Below, in pieces: positions 33,578 through 43,260 of a stretch of DNA of 64,000 nt. The notes below the pieces were generated by a model, which made no database searches, had not been told where the DNA came from, and saw only the letters and a list, made by a program, of their open reading frames with translations. The DNA is from Tistlia consotensis USBA 355 (GTDB taxonomy: Bacteria > Pseudomonadota > Alphaproteobacteria > Kiloniellales > DSM-21159): assembly GCF_900177295.1 (NCBI RefSeq), contig NZ_FWZX01000005.1, positions 224,259-288,258 on the forward strand. Direction: 5' to 3'. Numbering within the stretch: the first letter of the stretch is position 1; each line of letters starts with the position of its first letter. The translations under genes were made by a program, and so were the position numbers.

Positions 33578-34738
33578 TCACGGCTCCCTGACGGTCGCCG
33601 CCGAGCCGGCGCCGGCGGCGGCCGCGAGCGCCGCCTCGCCGGACGCTCCACGCCCCGCACCTTCCCGGAATATGGGGCCTGCGGCCGGAAAGACGAAGAC
33701 CTGGGCCGGATCGAGGTCCAGCGAGAAGATATCGCCGTCGTCGGGCAGGAAGCGGCCGGGCACGCGCGCGTGGAGATGCAGCGGCGCGGCGCCGGCGGGC
33801 TCGACGCTGAGGTGCACCAGGCTCGAGCGGCCGAGCAGCCGCGCCGCTATGACGCGGGCCTCGACCTTGCCGGAACCGGCGGCGTCGCCCGGCGGCAGCA
33901 GGCGGATGCCCTCTGGCCGGACCAGGATCTCGACCGCCTCGCCCTCCGAGAAGCCCTCGGCCGGCAGCCAGGCGAGCGGCGTGCGCAGCTCGCCGGCCTC
34001 GACCCGCGCCGCCAGCCGGTTGACCTCGCCGAAGAAGCCGGCGGCGAAGGCATCGGCCGGCTTGAAGTAGCACTCGACGGGCGTGCCGACCTGGACCAGC
34101 CGGCCGGCGCGCAGCAGCACGATGCGGTCGGCCATGAACATGGCCTCCTCCGGCTCGTGGGTGACCATCAGGGTCGCCGCCCCGCTCGCCTTGACCAGGT
34201 GCAGCGTCGCGTCGCGGACCTCCTGGCGCAGCCGCTGGTCGAGGCCGGAGAAGGGCTCGTCGAGCAGCAGCAGCCGCGGCCCAGGCGCCAGGGCCCGGGC
34301 CAGGGCGACGCGCTGCTGCTGGCCGCCCGACAGGGTGTGCGGCCAGGCCCGGGCGTAGTCGGCCATGCCGACCCGCTCGAGCGCCGCCAGGGCCCGGCGC
34401 TCGCGCTCGGCCGCCGGCAGGTGCTTCAGGCCGAAGCCGACGTTCTCGCCGACGCGCAGGTGCGGGAACAGGGCGTAGTCCTGGAACATCAGGCCGACGT
34501 CGCGCGCCTCGGGCGGCAGGTCGCGGCCGCCGTCGGCGACCAGCCGGCCGCCGATCTCGATCCGCCCGCTCTGCAGCCGCTCCAGGCCCGCGGCCAGGCG
34601 CAGGGCCGTCGTCTTGCCGCAGCCCGAGGGCCCGAGCAGGCAGACGACCTCGCCCTCCCCGACCGTCAGCGACAGGCGGTCGAGCGCGCGCAGGCGGCCG
34701 TAGTGGTGGCTGACGCTGTCGAAGACCAGGGCATCCAT
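33578..34738 (-). CDS. ABC transporter ATP-binding protein, FbpC/PotA-like
   Basis: ATPase of 386 residues. Walker [10 protein letters not shown] (36-44), Q-loop [10 protein letters not shown], signature [15 protein letters not shown], Walker [13 protein letters not shown] and switch VTHEPEE are all intact. A C-terminal TOBE region (about 250-360) is typical of ferric-iron, spermidine and sulfate importers; the Q-loop context is FbpC-like. No permease or binding protein gene is nearby, so it is an orphan. It lies between the GFA gene and tatA, all read leftwards. Confidence 0.88.
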   Translation of the reverse strand: MDALVFDSVSHHYGRLRALDRLSLTVGEGEVVCLLGPSGCGKTTALRLAAGLERLQSGRIEIGGRLVADGGRDLPPEARDVGLMFQDYALFPHLRVGENVGFGLKHLPAAERERRALAALERVGMADYARAWPHTLSGGQQQRVALARALAPGPRLLLLDEPFSGLDQRLRQEVRDATLHLVKASGAATLMVTHEPEEAMFMADRIVLLRAGRLVQVGTPVECYFKPADAFAAGFFGEVNRLAARVEAGELRTPLAWLPAEGFSEGEAVEILVRPEGIRLLPPGDAAGSGKVEARVIAARLLGRSSLVHLSVEPAGAAPLHLHARVPGRFLPDDGDIFSLDLDPAQVFVFPAAGPIFREGAGRGASGEAALAAAAGAGSAATVREP

Positions 34739-34838
34739 GGGGCGCTTCACGCCGCTCCGACCATGCGAATGAGACGAAGTCGCGAAGCTAGTGCCGCGGC
34801 GGCGCAAAGGCAACGCATGCCGGCGGCGCGCAAGCGCC

Positions 34839-35255
34839 CTACTGCCCGGAGCGGGGATGCCGCTCCAGCCCGTCGTCGATCTTCAGCCAGGACAGGTGCT
34901 CGGCGAAGTGCACGTGATACTCGGGCGGCGCCTGCTCGGGGTCTTCCAGGGCCGCCGTGTAGAAGTGGATCTCGTCGGGCCAGCGGTCGGACTCGTAGGC
35001 GATCGGCGAGCCGCAGCGGCTGCAGAAGCTGCGCCGCACGCCCGGCGAGGACTCGTAGGCCGCCAGGGTCTCGCCGACGACCTCGGCCGCCGTCCGCGGC
35101 ACGCCGACGAAGGCGGTGACCGGCGAGGAGGTCTGCCGCCGGCAGGACTCGCAGTGGCAGAAAGCCCGCCAGTTCTCGGGACCTTCGTAGCGGAAGGTCA
35201 CCGCACCGCAGAGGCAGCGCCCCCGCTTTTCCGTCATGCTCCGCTTTCCCGTCAT
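34839..35255 (-). CDS. GFA family zinc-binding protein
   Basis: Protein of 138 residues with the glutathione-dependent formaldehyde-activating fold. Zinc ligands lie in RCLCGAVTF, CHCESCRRQ and CSRCGSP. The start at 35255 is favoured by GAGGAG five bases upstream and an ATGA overlap with scpB; a second ATG at 35237 is possible. Most family members have no proven catalytic role, so a formaldehyde function should not be assumed. Confidence 0.87.
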   Translation of the reverse strand: MTGKRSMTEKRGRCLCGAVTFRYEGPENWRAFCHCESCRRQTSSPVTAFVGVPRTAAEVVGETLAAYESSPGVRRSFCSRCGSPIAYESDRWPDEIHFYTAALEDPEQAPPEYHVHFAEHLSWLKIDDGLERHPRSGQ

Positions 35256-35950
35256 TCCCGCTCCTCTTCGGGCAGCTCCAGCTCTTCCGGCAGCAGGTCC
35301 TCGCCGAAGTCGTCGCCCAGCAGGTCCTCCTCCTTGTCCTCGTCACGGTCGCCCTCGTCACGGTCGATGGGGGTCGGCGGCGGCAGCAGGCCGCGCTCGC
35401 CCAGGATGGTGACGGCCGGGCGTGGATCGAGCAGGCCGGCGGCCTTCAGCTCCTCGATGCCGGGCAGGCTGTCCAGGCTCTCCAGGCCGAAGTGCTCCAG
35501 GAAGGCGTCGGAGGTGCCCCAGGTGACCGGCTTGCCGGGCGTCCGGCGGCGTCCGCGCGGCCGGATCCAGCCAGCCTCGAGCAGCGTGTCGAGCGTGCCC
35601 TTGGACAGCGCGACGCCGCGGATCTCCTCGATCTCGCCGCGGGTGACCGGCTGGTGGTAGGCGACGATCGCCAGGGTCTCGATGGCGGCACGGGTCAGCT
35701 TGCGCGTCGTCGTGCGCTCGATCTCGAAGGCGCCCGCCAGGTCCGGCGCGGTGCGGAAGGCCCAGCGCTCGCCGAGCCGCAGCAGCTGGACGCCGCGGTT
35801 GGCGTAGAGGCCCTGCAGCTCCTCGAGCAGGCTGACCAGGTCGGTGCCCTCGGGAAAGTGGCGCGCCAGCGCTGCCGGGGCCAGCGGCTCGGCGGCGGCG
35901 AACAGCAGCGCCTCGAGCAGGCGCAGGCGCTGGAAGCGATCCTCGCTCAT
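35252..35950 (-). CDS. scpB: segregation and condensation protein B
   Basis: Kleisin-associated protein of 232 residues with two winged-helix domains (about 1-85 and 90-170: IETLAIVAYHQPVTRGEIEE, TPGKPVTWGTSDAFLEHFGL). It works with ScpA and SMC in chromosome condensation. The C-terminal 40 residues are strongly acidic (DRDEGDRDEDKEEDLLGDD). The start at 35950 has no clear ribosome site. It is separated from scpA by a 160-base structured gap. Confidence 0.93.
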   Translation of the reverse strand: MSEDRFQRLRLLEALLFAAAEPLAPAALARHFPEGTDLVSLLEELQGLYANRGVQLLRLGERWAFRTAPDLAGAFEIERTTTRKLTRAAIETLAIVAYHQPVTRGEIEEIRGVALSKGTLDTLLEAGWIRPRGRRRTPGKPVTWGTSDAFLEHFGLESLDSLPGIEELKAAGLLDPRPAVTILGERGLLPPPTPIDRDEGDRDEDKEEDLLGDDFGEDLLPEELELPEEERE

Positions 35951-35962
35951 TGGTGCACCGTG

Positions 35963-36116
35963 GGGTTTGCGGGCGCGGAGCCGCGTCGCGGCGTAGTGTT
36001 CGCAAACCCGAGCGCCTGTCGTGACGGCCAGGCTCGCTTGCCTGCCGATGGCCCGCGTGAGACCCGCCGCACGGCAGGCGCCGGGAGGACCGGACGGACG
36101 ACAGGGTGTCTCACGC
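35963..36116. repeat. three inverted repeats between scpA and scpB
   Basis: Three perfect pairs: 35963-35971 with 36001-36009 (GGGTTTGCG/CGCAAACCC); 36040-36047 with 36072-36079 (GCCTGCCG/CGGCAGGC); and 36055-36063 with 36108-36116 (GCGTGAGAC/GTCTCACGC). The first is independent; the last two interleave, so they are alternative stems or a pseudoknot. The last arm overlaps the scpA stop. They would fold in the scpA-scpB transcript. Confidence 0.6.
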
Positions 36117-36968
36117 GCCCTCCTCCGCCCCGCCCTCTTGCCCGGGCGGTTCCGCCCCGTCGAACTCGCCCAGGTCCCGCTCGCCCTCCGGCCGCGAGCG
36201 CAGGTAGATCGGCGCGAAGGTCCGGTCCTGGCGCAGGTCGAGCAGGCCGCGCTTGCACAGCTCCAGGCTGGCGACGAAGGTCGAGGCAACGGCCGAGCGC
36301 GCGGCCAGGGGATCGCCCGTCGCCAGGGCCGGCGGCAGGAAGGCGACCAGGGCCCGCCAGCTCGGCATCTCGCCGAGCATCTGGGACAGGCGCTTGACCG
36401 CCTCCTCGACCGAATAGAGGTCGACCCTGGCGATGCGCAGGTTGTGGCCGCCGGCCTTGCGCTGCATCCGGCCGTAGGCCTTCAGCAGGTCGAACAGCGT
36501 CGCCTCGTAGACCACCGTCTCGACCGCGCGCACCTTTTCCGGCTCGCCGCGCGCGAAGGTGTCGCGGCCGAGCTGCGGCAGCGCGACCAGCTTGCCGCCG
36601 GCGTCGCGCAGCGCCTGCAGCCGCTGCAGCTGGAAGCGCAGGGCCGCGGCCAGCTCCTCGCCGGTCGGCTCCTCGCCGTCGGGCTCGGGCGCGGGCAGCA
36701 GCAGGCGCGACTTCAGGTAGGCCAGCCAGGCCGCCATCACCAGGTAGTCGGCGGCCAGCTCCAGGCGCACGCGCCGCGCCTCCTGGACGAAGGCCAGGTA
36801 CTGCTCGGCGAGCGCCAGGATCGAGATCTTGGTGATGTCGACCTTCTGGTCGCGGGCCAGCTCGAGCAGCAGGTCGAGGGGGCCCTCGAAGCCCTCGACG
36901 TCGACGACCAGCCGCTCGACCAGCGGCGTCGGCGCGCCGCTGTCCTCGGCGAAGTCGGCGCCGCTCAT
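36111..36968 (-). CDS. scpA: segregation and condensation protein A
   Basis: Kleisin of 285 residues bridging SMC heads. The N-terminal block FEGPLDLLLELARDQKVDI (about 27-45) and LAADYLVMAAWLAYLKSRLL bind SMC; the C-terminal winged helix includes RSAVASTFVASLELCKRGLL. The ATG overlaps the nagZ stop (ATGA), fixing the start. Confidence 0.94.
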   Translation of the reverse strand: MSGADFAEDSGAPTPLVERLVVDVEGFEGPLDLLLELARDQKVDITKISILALAEQYLAFVQEARRVRLELAADYLVMAAWLAYLKSRLLLPAPEPDGEEPTGEELAAALRFQLQRLQALRDAGGKLVALPQLGRDTFARGEPEKVRAVETVVYEATLFDLLKAYGRMQRKAGGHNLRIARVDLYSVEEAVKRLSQMLGEMPSWRALVAFLPPALATGDPLAARSAVASTFVASLELCKRGLLDLRQDRTFAPIYLRSRPEGERDLGEFDGAEPPGQEGGAEEGA

Positions 36969-38017
36969 CCCGCCAGCCCTTCCAGGGCGACCAGCGCCGC
37001 CGCCCGGTCGAAGGGCTGCGGCGCCGCGAGGCAGGCGGCGGCCCGCTCGGCGCGGATCCGGGCCTCGGCGCTCAGCGGGCCGCTCGCCTCGATCGCCGCG
37101 CGGCGCTCCTCGACCGAGCCGTGGCAGATCAGCACGCAGTCGCAGCCGGCAGCGACCGAGGCGGCGGCGCGCTCGGCGAGGCCGCCCTGCAGCGCCTCCA
37201 TGAACAGGTCGTCGGACATCAGCAGGCCATCGAAGCCGATCTCGCGGCGGATCAGCCGCTCCAGCGCCGCCGGCGAGGTCGTCACCGGGCGCTCGCCGTC
37301 GACCGCCTCGAAGACGATGTGCGCGGTCATGCCGAGCGGCTGGTCGGCGAGCGCCCGGAACGGCGCCAGGTCGGTCGCGCGCAGCGTCTCCAGCGGCGTC
37401 GCGACGCGCGGCAGCTCGTGGTGGCTGTCCGCCGTGGCCCGGCCGTGGCCCGGCAGGTGCTTGATCACCGGCAGCACGCCGCCGGCCAGCAGGCCCTCGC
37501 AGGCCGCCCGGCCGAGGGCGGCGACCTGCGCCGGATCGCTGCCGTAGGCGCGGTCGCCGATCACGCCGTGGCCCTCGGGCAGGCGCAGGTCGAGGCAGGG
37601 CACGCAGTCGACGTCGATGCCGAGCTCGGCCAGCTCGGCGGCGATCAGGCGGAGGTTGAGCCGCAGCAGCGCGCAGGCCCGCTCCGGGTCGGTTTCGTAG
37701 AGCCTGGCGAAGGCCTCGGCGGCCGGCGCCTGGCGCCAGTGCGGCGGCCGCAGGCGCTGGACGCGGCCGCCCTCCTGGTCGATCAGCACCGGCGCGCGCC
37801 GGCCGACCGAGTCGCGCAGCGCCTCGACCAGGGCCGCGACCTGGGCCGGGCTCTCGACGTTGCGCGCGAAGAGGATGAAGCCGAGCGGATCGGTCTCGCG
37901 GAACAGCCGCCGCTCGGCCTCGTCGAGGCGCAGTCCCGCGCAGCCGACGATCGCCGCCGTCGTGCGCGCACCGTGCCAGCCCGGCCGCGCCCCGCCTGTC
38001 CCGGAAGCCGAGGCCAC
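36965..38017 (-). CDS. nagZ: beta-N-acetylhexosaminidase NagZ (GH3)
   Basis: Cytoplasmic glycosidase of 350 residues removing N-acetylglucosamine from anhydro-muropeptides during wall recycling. KHLPGHGRATADSHHELP contains the Asp/His catalytic dyad, and LLMSDDLFMEAL the nucleophile Asp. The start is GTG at 38017, with GGAGGT four bases upstream and two bases after the SPOR gene stop; longer forms would run inside the SPOR gene. Confidence 0.93.
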   Translation of the reverse strand: MASASGTGGARPGWHGARTTAAIVGCAGLRLDEAERRLFRETDPLGFILFARNVESPAQVAALVEALRDSVGRRAPVLIDQEGGRVQRLRPPHWRQAPAAEAFARLYETDPERACALLRLNLRLIAAELAELGIDVDCVPCLDLRLPEGHGVIGDRAYGSDPAQVAALGRAACEGLLAGGVLPVIKHLPGHGRATADSHHELPRVATPLETLRATDLAPFRALADQPLGMTAHIVFEAVDGERPVTTSPAALERLIRREIGFDGLLMSDDLFMEALQGGLAERAAASVAAGCDCVLICHGSVEERRAAIEASGPLSAEARIRAERAAACLAAPQPFDRAAALVALEGLAG

Positions 38018-38019
38018 GG

Positions 38020-39150
38020 CTACCTCCGCTTGGCGATGCAGGCCTGGCCGGCCGCCTTGAGCTGGGCACAGAGATCCAGGGCCGTCGCCCGGTTCGGCAG
38101 CGGGCCGGTCTGGACGCGATAGAAGACGCCCCGGTCGCCCAGGTCGGCACGGTCCAGCTGCAGCGTCATCGCGCCCAGCAGATCCTTGTGCTTGGCCTGC
38201 ATCTCGGACCAGGCGGCCTTCGCCTCGGACTCCTTGCGCAGCGCCGCGAGCTGCACGACCCAGCTGCCCGGCTTGACCTCGGCCGCCGCCGCTGCCGGCT
38301 TCGCCGCCTCGGCCTTCGGCGCCTCGGTCGGGCTGGGCGCAACCTCCTTCGCCGCGACCGGCGGGGCGGGCGGCGCCTCGGCGACCGGCTTGGGTGCCTC
38401 GACCGGCTTCTCCGGCATCGGCTCGGCCGCGGCCCTGGCTTCGGGGGCCCTGGCTTCGGGAGCCTTCGCCTCCGGCGCCTTGGCCTCGGGGGCCACCGTC
38501 TCCGCCGGCTTGGCCGGCTCCGACTTGGCGGCCTGGGTGGCCGGCTTCGGCAGTTCGGGCAGCTCGGAAGGCCTGGTCAAGCCGACGCCCGGGGCGGGCG
38601 GCACCTCGGCATGCTGGCCGGCCGGCGCCGCCTCGGTCATGGCCTTGCCCGCCTCGGGCTGGGCCGGCTCGGTCATCGCCGGCTTCTGCTCGGGCGCCGG
38701 CGCCGGCTTCGGCTCGGGCGCCTTCGGCACGGCGACCGGCTCCTCTGGCGGCGGCAGCAGGCTCTCGACCTTCGAGGGCTTCTCGCTGCCGTCGCGGTTG
38801 AGCACCGCCGAGTCCGTGTAGGGCACCTCGAGACCGCCCGGCTCGGCCGGCTTCTCCTTGATCGCGCCGCTCGGCGCCTGGACCACCGGCAGGTGCTCCG
38901 GCTCGACGTCGCCGACGCCCCACTCGTAGGCGTACCAGACGATGCCGGCGAAGGCGGCGAGCGCGAAGAAGGCGATGACCAGCGGCAGCAGGCGCGAGCG
39001 CCGCGGCGGCTCCTCGCCGCCGCCGAAACCGGGCTGGCCGAAGTTCTGGGCGCCGCCGAGGTCGCTGCCGGCGGCGCCGTGACGGCCGCGCAGATAGTCG
39101 GGGCCCAGGTCGCCGGTCATCTCGTCCTGCCTGATTCGGTCGGAGGGCAT
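38020..39150 (-). CDS. SPOR-domain protein with single membrane anchor
   Basis: Bitopic envelope protein of 376 residues: cytoplasmic head of about 55 residues, one membrane helix (PLVIAFFALAAFAGIVWYAY), a long periplasmic linker rich in Pro, Ala, Glu and Lys with tandem APEAK/APEAR units, and a C-terminal SPOR domain (about 300-376: GSWVVQLAALRKESEAKAAW). SPOR domains bind denuded glycan at the division septum. It starts one base into the argS stop (TGATG overlap). Common in this gene series in alphaproteobacteria. Confidence 0.9.
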   Translation of the reverse strand: MPSDRIRQDEMTGDLGPDYLRGRHGAAGSDLGGAQNFGQPGFGGGEEPPRRSRLLPLVIAFFALAAFAGIVWYAYEWGVGDVEPEHLPVVQAPSGAIKEKPAEPGGLEVPYTDSAVLNRDGSEKPSKVESLLPPPEEPVAVPKAPEPKPAPAPEQKPAMTEPAQPEAGKAMTEAAPAGQHAEVPPAPGVGLTRPSELPELPKPATQAAKSEPAKPAETVAPEAKAPEAKAPEARAPEARAAAEPMPEKPVEAPKPVAEAPPAPPVAAKEVAPSPTEAPKAEAAKPAAAAAEVKPGSWVVQLAALRKESEAKAAWSEMQAKHKDLLGAMTLQLDRADLGDRGVFYRVQTGPLPNRATALDLCAQLKAAGQACIAKRR

Positions 39151-40904
39151 CAGCGCATTTCCTCGAGCGGCTCGACCCCGAAGATCCGGAGGCCCGAGGC
39201 GATCACCAGGGCGACCGCCCGGAGCAGCGCCAGCCGCGCGGCGGTCAGCTCGGCGTCGTCGGCGACCAGGAAGCGCAGGCTCGTCTCGTCCTTGCCCTTG
39301 GTCCAGAGGCCGTGGAAGGCGGCCGCAACGTCGTTGAGGTAGAAGGCGATGCGGTGCGGTTCGTAGGCCTCGGCCGCCGATTCAACCAGGCGCGGCCACC
39401 CGGCCAGCAACTTGATGAGACCAAGCTCGTGCGAGTCGGTCAAGCGATGCACCGGGCCCCCGGCCAGCGCCGCCGGGGCCTGGTCGACGCCCGGGAAGGC
39501 CTCGGCGGCGTGGCGCAACACCGAGTGCGCGCGGGCGTGCGCATACTGCACGTAGAAGACCGGATTGTCCTTCGACTGCTCCAGCACCTTCTCCAGGTCG
39601 AAGTCGAGCGGCGCGTCGTGCTTGCGGGTCAGCATGATGAAGCGCAGCACGTCCTTGCCGACCTCCTCGGTCACCTCCGAGAGGGTGACGAAGTTGCCGG
39701 AGCGCTTGGACATCTTCACCTCGACGCCACCGCGGGTCAGCTTGACCAGCTGGCAGAGCACGATGTGCAGGCGCGCCTGGCCCTCGCTGAGCGCCTGGAC
39801 CGCCGCCTGCATGCGCCTGATGTAGCCGCCGTGGTCGGCGCCCCAGACGTCGATCTGCGTCGTGAAGCCGCGCCGGAACTTGTCCAGGTGGTAGGCCATG
39901 TCGTTGGCGAAGTAGGTCCAGGAACCGTCCGACTTCCTGAGCGGCCGGTCGACGTCGTCGCCGAAGTCGGTGGCGCGGAACAGGGTCTGCGGCCGCGGCT
40001 CCCAGTCCTCGGGCGTCTTGCCCTTCGGCGGCTCCAGCACGCCGGTGTAGAGCAGGCCGCGCCGCTCCAGGGTCTCGAAGACCGCGTCGACGGCGCCGGC
40101 TTCGACCAGCGCACGCTCCGAGGAGAAGACCGCCTGCTCGATGCCGATCGCGGCGAGGTCGCTGCGCACCCGGCCCATCAGGAACTCGATGGCGAAGGCG
40201 CGCACCGGCGCCAGCCACTCGGCCTCGTCCCTGCCGCGCCACTTGTCGCCGTCGCGCTCCGCCAGGGCCCGGCCGACGTCGATCATGTACTCGCCGGGGT
40301 ACATGCCCACCGGGATCTCGCCGATCGCCTCGCCCAGCGCCTCGCGGTAGCGCAGGTGCGCGGTGCGCGCCAGGGTGTCGACCTGGTTGCCGGCGTCGTT
40401 GATGTAGTACTCGCGGGTCACGTCGTAGCCGGCCTTGGCGAGCAGCCCGGCCAGGGCGTCGCCGACCACGGCGCCGCGCGCGTGGCCGACGGTCAGCGGC
40501 CCGGTCGGGTTGGCCGAGACGTACTCGACGTTGACCTTGCGGCCCTGGCCGAGGGCGCTGTCGCCGTAGCGCTCGCCGGCCTCCAGGATCGTCGCCAGCT
40601 GGCCGAGCCAGATCGCGTCCGACAGGCGCCAGTTGACGAAGCCGGGCCCGGCCACCGCCAGGTCCGTGACGCCCTGCTCGCGGGACAGGCGCTCGACCAG
40701 CAGCGCGGCCAGGTCGCGCGGCTTCAGGCCGGCGGGCCTGGCCAGCACCATCGCGGCGTTGGTCGACATGTCGCCGTGGCTCGGATCGCGCGGCGGCTCG
40801 ACCGTGACGCGCGACAGGTCGAGCCCGGCCGGCAGCAGCCCCTCGTCGGCCATCGCCTGCAGCATCGCATCAATACGAACTTGGAAGTCTTTGAACAGGT
40901 TCAT
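39150..40904 (-). CDS. argS: arginine--tRNA ligase
   Basis: Class I synthetase of 584 residues. HIGH-type motif [20 protein letters not shown] motif [12 protein letters not shown], and the C-terminal DALR anticodon domain are all visible. The ATG at 40904 gives the normal N-terminal Add-1 domain. It is coupled to the SPOR gene and separated from dgt by a paired repeat. Confidence 0.96.
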   Translation of the reverse strand: MNLFKDFQVRIDAMLQAMADEGLLPAGLDLSRVTVEPPRDPSHGDMSTNAAMVLARPAGLKPRDLAALLVERLSREQGVTDLAVAGPGFVNWRLSDAIWLGQLATILEAGERYGDSALGQGRKVNVEYVSANPTGPLTVGHARGAVVGDALAGLLAKAGYDVTREYYINDAGNQVDTLARTAHLRYREALGEAIGEIPVGMYPGEYMIDVGRALAERDGDKWRGRDEAEWLAPVRAFAIEFLMGRVRSDLAAIGIEQAVFSSERALVEAGAVDAVFETLERRGLLYTGVLEPPKGKTPEDWEPRPQTLFRATDFGDDVDRPLRKSDGSWTYFANDMAYHLDKFRRGFTTQIDVWGADHGGYIRRMQAAVQALSEGQARLHIVLCQLVKLTRGGVEVKMSKRSGNFVTLSEVTEEVGKDVLRFIMLTRKHDAPLDFDLEKVLEQSKDNPVFYVQYAHARAHSVLRHAAEAFPGVDQAPAALAGGPVHRLTDSHELGLIKLLAGWPRLVESAAEAYEPHRIAFYLNDVAAAFHGLWTKGKDETSLRFLVADDAELTAARLALLRAVALVIASGLRIFGVEPLEEMR

Positions 40905-40952
40905 GATTTTCTTTTTTCAGTCGGTTCGGAAAGCCGCGCCGGACCCCCGTGT

Positions 40953-41035
40953 CGTCATCCCCGCAAAGGCGGGGATCCAGGGGGCCAAAGGCCGGGAGCG
41001 AGAGGCCCTGGAGTCCCGCCTTCGCGGGAATGACG
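40953..41035. repeat. paired inverted intergenic repeat between dgt and argS
   Basis: Left arm 40953-40982 (CGTCATCCCCGCAAAGGCGG...) and right arm 41006-41035 are inverted copies with four mismatches in 30, around a 23-base spacer. Each arm also folds on itself (CCCCGC.AAGGCGGGG). This core is widespread in intergenic DNA of many proteobacteria. It lies in the leftward dgt-argS transcript. Confidence 0.8.
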
Positions 41036-41074
41036 AAAATGAGCGGGACATCCATAGAGGCAAGAGCGCGAAAA

Positions 41075-42277
41075 TCACAGTCGCGAGTAGGGGTCGAACA
41101 GCTTCTCGTGGGCTTCCAGGGCATAGCGGTCGGTCATCCCGGCGATGTAGTCGGCGACGACGCGGGCCCGGCCCTGCCCCGCCGCGCCTCCGGGATCCGC
41201 GGCGGCGCCGGCCTCGGCCCGGGCGACGGCGGCCTGCCACGCGTCCGGCAGGCAGTCGGGCCGCTCCAGGTAGAGGACGAAGAGCTCGCGTACGACCCGC
41301 TCGGCCTTCTGGGTCATGCGGTTGACCTTGTAGTGCCGATAGACCCGCTGGAACAGCAGCCGGCGCAGGGTGCGCTCCTTCTGCCGCATGTCCTCCGAGA
41401 AGGCAACCACCGGCCGGCCGAGCGCGCGCAGCGCCGCCGCGCTGTCGGGCCGCGCCTCGGCGAGGCGCCGCCGCGTCTCGGTCAGCAGGTCGTCGACCAT
41501 CAGGCCGATCAGCCGGCGCACGGTCTCGTGGATCAGCCGGCCGCGCTCAAGGTCCGGATAGGTCCGCTCGACCTCGTCCAGCACCTCGGCGACCAGCGGC
41601 ACCGCGCGCAACTCGTCGAGCTCCAGCAGGCCGGCGCGCAGGCCGTCGTCGATGTCGTGGTTGTTGTAGGCGATGTCGTCGGCCAGGGCGGCGACCTGGG
41701 CCTCGGCCGAGGCGTGGCTGGCCAGCTCCAGGTCGAAGCGCTCGCAGAAGCGCGCCAGGCTCGGCCGGGGCTCGTCGAGCGGGCCGTTGTGCTTGGCCAG
41801 GCCCTCCAGCGTCTCCCAGGTCAGGTTCAGGCCGTCGAACTCGGCGTAGCGGGCCTCCAGCCGGGTGACGACCCGGAAGGCCTGCTCGTTGTGGTCGAAG
41901 CCGCCATGCGCGCGCATCGCCTCGCGCAGCGCCCGTTCCCCGGCATGGCCGAAGGGCGTGTGGCCGAGGTCGTGCGCCAGCGCCAGGGCCTCGGCCAGGT
42001 CCTCGTTGAGGCCGAGCGCGCGCGACAGCGAGCGGGCGATCTGGGCGACCTCCAGCGAGTGGGTCAGGCGCGTCCGGTAGTAGTCGCCCTCGTGGTAGAC
42101 GAAGACCTGGGTCTTGTACTGCAGCTTGCGGAAGGCCCCGGCGTGGACGATGCGGTCGCGGTCGCGCTGGAAGGCGCTGCGCGTCGCGCTCTCGGCCTCC
42201 TGGTAGAGCCGGCCGCGGCTGTCCGCCGGCCGGCAGGCGTAGGGCGCCGGCCCCGCCTCTCTCGGATCGCTGGTCAT
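41075..42277 (-). CDS. dgt: deoxyguanosinetriphosphate triphosphohydrolase-like protein
   Basis: HD-domain dNTP triphosphohydrolase of 400 residues. Metal ligands are visible in [17 protein letters not shown] and [18 protein letters not shown], with the downstream Asp in [18 protein letters not shown]. The start at 42277 gives the usual short N-terminus. It is divergent from erpA, an arrangement shared with many alphaproteobacteria. Confidence 0.92.
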   Translation of the reverse strand: MTSDPREAGPAPYACRPADSRGRLYQEAESATRSAFQRDRDRIVHAGAFRKLQYKTQVFVYHEGDYYRTRLTHSLEVAQIARSLSRALGLNEDLAEALALAHDLGHTPFGHAGERALREAMRAHGGFDHNEQAFRVVTRLEARYAEFDGLNLTWETLEGLAKHNGPLDEPRPSLARFCERFDLELASHASAEAQVAALADDIAYNNHDIDDGLRAGLLELDELRAVPLVAEVLDEVERTYPDLERGRLIHETVRRLIGLMVDDLLTETRRRLAEARPDSAAALRALGRPVVAFSEDMRQKERTLRRLLFQRVYRHYKVNRMTQKAERVVRELFVLYLERPDCLPDAWQAAVARAEAGAAADPGGAAGQGRARVVADYIAGMTDRYALEAHEKLFDPYSRL

Positions 42278-42347
42278 GGTGCGCGCGGTTGTAGCAGAGC
42301 CGGCGGCGCCGCACCCATGGCGAATCGCGGCCGGGACATCGCCCCTT

Positions 42348-42376
42348 TTGACAGCGGCCTCCACACCCTACATTCT
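42348..42376 (+). promoter_or_regulatory. candidate sigma-70 promoter of erpA
   Basis: TTGACA at 42348-42353 and, 17 bases on, CATTCT at 42371-42376, about 28 bases before the erpA ATG. The -35 is perfect; the -10 is weak. Position suits erpA, the first gene to the right. Confidence 0.4.
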
Positions 42377-42404
42377 TGAGCGCAGACGTAGGGATTGACC
42401 GTTC

Positions 42405-42749
42405 ATGAGCACGCTCGAAAGCCTCGACGACTTCCGGATCAGCGAGAACGCGGCAAAGCGCATCGCCAGCCTGGCGGCGCAGGAAGGCGGGCGACCGATG
42501 CTGCGCATCTCCGTCTCCGGCGGCGGCTGCTCGGGCTTCCAGTACGGCTTCGACTTCGACGGGACGGTCAACGACGACGACCGGGTCTTCGAGCGCGCCG
42601 ACGCCAGGGTGGTGATCGACGAGACCTCGCTGGAGCTGCTCAAGGGCAGCGAGATCGACTTCGTCGAGGACCTGATGGGCGCCTACTTCAAGGTCGAGAA
42701 CCCGAACGCCTCCTCGTCCTGCGGCTGCGGCTCGTCCTTCGCCATCTAG
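42405..42749 (+). CDS. erpA: iron-sulfur cluster insertion protein ErpA
   Basis: A-type carrier of 114 residues that hands Fe-S clusters to apo-enzymes. The three cluster cysteines are Cys42 (GGGCSGFQY), Cys106 and Cys108 (SSCGCGSSF). Divergent from dgt. In the bases after its stop GCGCCATCTAG is repeated in tandem, so the TAG triplet of the stop recurs; this looks like a short slippage repeat. Confidence 0.94.
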   Translation: MSTLESLDDFRISENAAKRIASLAAQEGGRPMLRISVSGGGCSGFQYGFDFDGTVNDDDRVFERADARVVIDETSLELLKGSEIDFVEDLMGAYFKVENPNASSSCGCGSSFAI

Positions 42750-42863
42750 GCGCCATCTAGGCGCCGTCCAGGCACGACCTAGGCAGGCCTGCCCTTCCCC
42801 GCTAAGACTCGCGGCGGCGCCGGACGGCGCCGGGATTCCACGCACGAGGGGAAGGCAGGCATC

Positions 42864-43250
42864 ATGGACGACCGCTACGCCGCCATGGCGGCAGTGCTGC
42901 AGGACTATTTCGACGGCCTCTACCACTGCGACACCAAGCTGCTGGCCAAGGTCTTCCACCCCCAGGCGCGCTACGCCTGCGCGACCGACGTGCCGGCCGG
43001 CGGCGACCTCGTGCACCTGGGCATGGACGAGTACTTCCCGATCGTCGAGAAGCGCGTCTCGCCGGCCAGCCGGAACGAGCAGCGCCGCGACCAGATCGTC
43101 TCGATCGAGTTCGCCGGGCCGGTGACGGCGCTGGCCCGGGTGCACTGCGCGATCGGCCCGAAGTACTTCACCGACCTGCTGACCTTCATCCTGGTCGACG
43201 GCCGCTGGCAGATCATCTCCAAGGTCTTCCACTACGACCTGATGGAGTAG
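42864..43250 (+). CDS. NTF2-like (SnoaL/lumazine-binding-type) protein
   Basis: Small alpha+beta barrel protein of 128 residues. Features typical of the PF12893-type group are the N-terminal helix MAAVLQDYFDGLYHCDTKLL, FHPQARY and the ending GRWQIISKVFHYDLM. Members are often of unknown function or small-molecule isomerases. GGGGAAGG precedes the ATG. Convergent with the next gene. Substrate unknown. Confidence 0.8.
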   Translation: MDDRYAAMAAVLQDYFDGLYHCDTKLLAKVFHPQARYACATDVPAGGDLVHLGMDEYFPIVEKRVSPASRNEQRRDQIVSIEFAGPVTALARVHCAIGPKYFTDLLTFILVDGRWQIISKVFHYDLME

Positions 43251-43260
43251 GACGCCCCGC

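Noticed and set aside
42738..42775. Tandem GCGCCATCTAG repeat after erpA
   Set aside because: Only two to three short copies; most likely replication slippage at the stop codon, with no sign of function.
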